Below are positions 18,267 through 21,164 of a DNA stretch of 21,164 nt, in pieces; the first letter of the stretch is position 1; the number at the start of each line of letters is the position of its first letter. Source of the DNA: Rhizophagus sp. LPA8_4_AMF (Eukaryota; Glomeromycota; Glomeromycetes; Glomerales; Glomeraceae). The stretch spans positions 1 to 21,164 of the forward strand of contig JADRCO010001228.1 in NCBI GenBank assembly GCA_021464525.1, written 5' to 3'. Below the pieces are notes generated by a model. It was not told the origin of the DNA and did not search any database. It saw only the letters and a list, made by a program, of their open reading frames with translations. Made by a program: the position numbers and the translations under genes.

Positions 18267-18665
18267 ATGTTTTTCGGTATTAATAGGTAAATAAAAAAAA
18301 ATATAAACTGGTAAAAATTTTTTTTATTCTTTCTTACAAGACATTTTATTCACATTTTCTATTATATATACGTATAATTATGTATTTTGATAATTAGCGA
18401 TTTAATCAAAATAGTTGCTGCACTCGCTCTGGTTGGTACAATTTTATATTATAGAAATAGGAGGAGAATAGACAGAGAAAAAAAGAAACCCCCCGAACCT
18501 AAGGATAAATTAACTGAAACTAAGGAATCAACAATAATTGATACTTCATCAAAAGAAAAAGAAGAAACTCCATTAATTCAAGATTCATCTAACATTGATA
18601 TTCCTAACGAATCTGAAGAAAATAGTAAATGGGTTATTGTGGATTTTGATGATGAACAAGCATAA
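18267..18665 (+). CDS. Small N-terminally anchored membrane protein with Atg8-interacting-type motif
   Basis: Two exons: 18267–18286 and 18398–18665 (95 residues, stop TAA). The ATG lies in a 20-bp first exon ending AATAG|GTAAAT. The acceptor aattag at 18392–18397 continues the frame; no ATG exists in exon 2 upstream of the membrane segment, so this first exon is needed. Residues 9–25 form one membrane helix followed by a strongly basic YYRNRRR border, then a Lys/Glu/Pro/Ser-rich disordered stretch (31–84) and a C terminus with WVIVDFDDE. W85-V-I-V88 with acidic residues on both sides fits the LIR/AIM consensus (aromatic-x-x-aliphatic) used by autophagy receptors. The basic flank suggests a cytosolic tail on a signal-anchored protein of the ER or mitochondrial outer membrane. 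I do not recognise a family; the gene model is good, the function is inference. Confidence 0.75.
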
Positions 18666-19255
18666 ATTTGATCGTTTTTTTTAAATATCTATATCAGATT
18701 CATTTTACATCTTAGCCTACCCGAGGTATTTAAAAAAAAGAAAATTTTATGTTACATTTTATGTAAAACAGGAGGAAATTTTATGTTACATAAATAGATA
18801 GATTCTCTTATTACACTTGCGTTCAGAGTGTCATGTGGCATTGATCCCGTGATTTGCATATTCTACAGTAATAATAAAAAATTCTATACTTATGCAGTTA
18901 TTCCATTATCTTTCGAGATTTGTATCTTGGTTACTCTTTTTGATTTCGGCACGAATTCTTTAATTAGTCTTCACGAAATTGTTTTTGTAACTTTGTTCAC
19001 GTTGAGAAATAAAAATAAAAATAAAAATAAATGCAGTTATTCCATTTAAGAGAATAACGTCACACCCTATAAATGTACATCATAAAATAAAACATAACTT
19101 TTATTAGTTAAAGATCGTACACATGGGTCTATTTAATAAGGAAGCCCATGTAAAAGTAAAGTTCCCGTGCATTAACTTGAACTTATCATGTAATGCATGT
19201 TCGGTGCTACCTAATTAAAAAGGTTTCCAAGCGGGTTGTCTTTTTTTTAAAAAAA
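18666..19255. other. Gene-free region with direct repeat and AAAAT microsatellite
   Basis: A 16-bp direct repeat AAATTTTATGTTACAT occurs near 18742 and again near 18776. A microsatellite of about four AAAAT units lies at ~19007–19031. A 73-codon frame through it (18828–19049) is low complexity at its end and shows no family features. The final bases before 19256 are a T8/A9 junction preceding the next start codon. Confidence 0.5.
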
Positions 19256-19591
19256 ATGTCAAATAGTATATCACAAGTAGTTCTTCATTTATTATCAAAA
19301 AATGGGCCACAAACATCAAAACAATTGTTATCACATATAAATAGCTATCCAGAAATGATATCTCATAAACATTTAAAGTCTAAAGTATTGGATAACATGA
19401 AAAATCAAGATTTAATTTATAAAAAGATATATAGAGATTCAAAAGATCTCAAATCATCCAAAACTAAAGCTTTATGGCTTTGGTATATTAATGAAAGCAA
19501 AGTTAATAAAGATGCTCACATGAAATTGTATTCTGAAAGAGAAAATGACAATGTACAAGCTAAGCAAAAAGATGAAGTTAATGAAATTTGA
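19256..19591 (+). CDS. Small basic protein of unknown function, winged-helix-like pattern
   Basis: Single exon of 111 residues, stop TGA. The frame is open back to an ATG at 19193, but I chose 19256 because its aaaaaaATGTC context matches that of the zinc-finger gene and the preceding 21 codons cross a poly(T)/poly(A) tract. The N-terminal part alternates helices (VVLHLLSKNGPQTSKQLL, then a segment ending HLKSKVLDNMKNQ) followed by a Lys-rich strand-like DLIYKKIYRDS and an aromatic KALWLWY at about residue 74. This is the order expected of a winged-helix fold of the kind that reads 'helix–helix–recognition helix–wing'. The C-terminal 30 residues are charged and probably disordered. I do not recognise the family. 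A GTATTT donor-like site 3 bases after the stop and a ctag acceptor-like site near 19647 hint at an intron in the 3' untranslated region. Confidence 0.65.
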   Translation: MSNSISQVVLHLLSKNGPQTSKQLLSHINSYPEMISHKHLKSKVLDNMKNQDLIYKKIYRDSKDLKSSKTKALWLWYINESKVNKDAHMKLYSERENDNVQAKQKDEVNEI

Positions 19592-20921
19592 AGGTATTTT
19601 ATTTTTTTATTTTTTAAACGATTAATGGTCTTTAATTTCTATCTAGATTTAATAATTTTTTCTGTTATATAAAAAATTTTTATTCAGGGAACCGAAATAT
19701 TTTTTTTTTCTATACTCTTTGTATAAAAAATTATTATATTTATTTATTTATGATTTGGGGAAGGAGAGTCTACCATTTCGTGGTGCTTCATATGAATTCT
19801 CACGGATCTATTAAATGGTTTTGAAATAAGATGAAATCTCACACTGTAACTATAAAGGACAGTATCGAAATTCTGAGAAAAGAATGTTTTCACGAAAAGA
19901 AAATAAAAAAAAAAGGTTGCCTAAATTCATGTTCTAAATACATATCTAAATTCATGTGTTAAATTCACGTCTAAATTCAAGTGTTTATAATAATCTTGTC
20001 GTTTATATGAGACTAATAATACTACTTTATTAAAATAAAGTCTGTTTTGATTTTTACTAGTTATTTTAGAGGGAAGATCCGAATCTCAAGTCCTAATTAT
20101 CAACAATTTTAGAAAAATATATTCGTTCGATTTATTTGCAACAATTGTCCATTCAGAATTTACTTATTATCAATATACACGTTTTTTTTTCTTATAAATT
20201 AGTCTATATCAAAATCTGAAATTGTCTATTATACTTTTTTAATGATAAAATAAGTTTATAATGAATATAATACAAAATAGATAAACTATTAAAAACAACT
20301 ATATGAAACAAACTACACAATTACAGTATATATAATACATAACTAATATATTACAAGAATTTATAACATATTGTCTGAATTTTAGCTGAAAAGGAATACC
20401 TAATTTTATCTATTTACTAAAAAGTTATATTGTTATAGGTAATAATAGTATTTACTAAAATCATCTGATATAATGATTTTATACTTAAAAGTTATTTTTA
20501 GGAATATAATAAAGTACTAAGTAATAATAGTAGAGTATATAGAAGCAATCTTTTTGAATGAGAATCCAGTTTAAAGTTCTAATCAAATTGATATATAAAT
20601 AAATAGATTCATATATAAGTATATTATATATAACTAATAACTTACAAATTGAATTCTTGCAAAAAAAAAAATTTTTATTTCAATTATTATAATATATTTA
20701 TTATACTTAAATAAAAAATATTATTGATTAAATTGATTTAAATAATTTTTAAAAAGTATTATATAATAAAATATTTAAAGATCTATATTTTATATATATA
20801 TAATATATTTTTATTCTTTCTCTATTTTGATAAAATTAATATCTATTTTTATTAATTGTAAATATTCTTCTTTCTTTAAATTCAAAATTAAAGTTAATAA
20901 TATATTTTTAGTAAAATATTG
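19592..20921. other. Gene-free AT-rich region
   Basis: 1.3 kb with no exon chain or recognisable RNA. It holds a 12–14-bp tandem repeat (19921–19984) and otherwise simple AT-rich sequence with many TATATA words from 20600 onward. Confidence 0.5.
19921..19984. repeat. Short tandem repeat, five units of CTAAATTCATGT
   Basis: Five degenerate units of 11–15 bp: CTAAATTCATGTT, CTAAATACATAT, CTAAATTCATGTGT, TAAATTCACGT and CTAAATTCAAGTGTT. A minisatellite with no further context. Confidence 0.75.
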
Positions 20922-20996
20922 GGTGAGTACTGGGAAAAAGGACCAATTAGACAATGGATTTCATTGTTTATTTAGTCCCTTTTTCCAGCACTCACC
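20922..20996. mobile_element. 75-bp near-perfect hairpin element
   Basis: GGTGAGTACTGGGAAAAAGG at the left pairs with the reverse complement of the right side (GGTGAGTGCTGGAAAAAGGG), and pairing continues to CAATG on both sides of a ~5-base centre. Nearly the whole unit is stem. Such units are either minimal MITEs or transcribed hairpins that feed small-RNA pathways; sequence alone does not tell which. Confidence 0.7.
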
Positions 20997-21112
20997 TTAT
21001 ATATATTCAGATTCTAAATTTTCAAATAAATAAAAGGTTTTTATTAGAGAAGTGATACTTATTATATAATTATTAAAGGAAAAGAGAAGGATAGTTATAA
21101 TCTTATGTTATA

Positions 21113-21164
21113 CAGTCAGACCTCCATATAATCACCCTTTCAGTTCTGCAAAAATTGGTGATTT
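21113..21164. mobile_element. Start of a pogo-like MITE, cut by window edge
   Basis: CAGTCAGACCTCCATATAATC begins after a TA (21111–21112) and matches the family at 4561 and 5096. It includes the subterminal inverted pair AATCACC…GGTGATT seen in the other copies. Its right end lies outside the window. Confidence 0.6.

Noticed and set aside
18828..19049. 73-codon plus-strand frame
   Set aside because: Its end is translated AAAAT microsatellite and the rest lacks homology cues or splice sites.
1..21164. CRISPR arrays, bacterial operons or phage genes
   Set aside because: The genes are intron-containing eukaryotic genes; the short tandem repeats here have no regular spacers and no cas-like frames.

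Overview
The window looks like nuclear DNA of an AT-rich fungus. Every multi-exon gene has short GT–AG introns of about 68–109 bp (one GC–AG). The recognisable proteins are eukaryotic housekeeping proteins: a VAMP/Snc-type R-SNARE, the SWR1-complex zinc-finger protein Vps71/ZNHIT1 and a mitochondrial transcription factor B. Very high A+T, long poly(A)/poly(T) tracts at splice sites and upstream of starts, and large tracts of non-autonomous DNA transposons suggest an early-diverging lineage such as Glomeromycotina (Rhizophagus-like). That placement is inference from style, not from a database match.

Layout. 1–1.9 kb: no convincing gene, one weak 119-codon ORF on the minus strand. 1.94–2.54 kb: R-SNARE gene A (+, four exons). 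2.6–12.3 kb: gene-free and full of inverted-repeat elements. These include a pogo/Tc1-mariner-like MITE family (CAGTCAAC termini, TA target sites), several foldback palindromes, and a 2.35-kb composite element with inverted ends and an 8-bp direct-repeat flank that carries a MITE with internal ~150-bp tandem repeats. 12.3–14.0 kb: less repetitive upstream region with a CRE palindrome and CCAAT boxes. 14.02–14.61 kb: R-SNARE gene B (+), a paralogue of A with identical intron positions and phases. 14.97–15.64 kb: Vps71/ZNHIT1 (−), convergent with gene B. 15.87–17.32 kb: mitochondrial transcription factor B/Mtf1-like protein (+, eight exons), divergent from Vps71 across 231 bp. 18.27–18.67 kb: a small membrane-anchored protein with an Atg8-interacting-type motif at its C terminus. 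19.26–19.59 kb: a 111-residue basic protein of unknown function. 19.6–21.16 kb: gene-free, with a short tandem repeat, a 75-bp hairpin and the start of another pogo-like MITE at the edge.

The most striking observation is that both SNARE paralogues have their start codon interrupted by an intron (AT|G). The codon exists only after splicing, and unspliced RNA reads AUG-UAA, a start followed at once by a stop. The genes do not form one pathway. The right half is an ordinary gene-dense stretch of housekeeping genes, and the left half is a transposon nest separating two copies of a duplicated SNARE gene.
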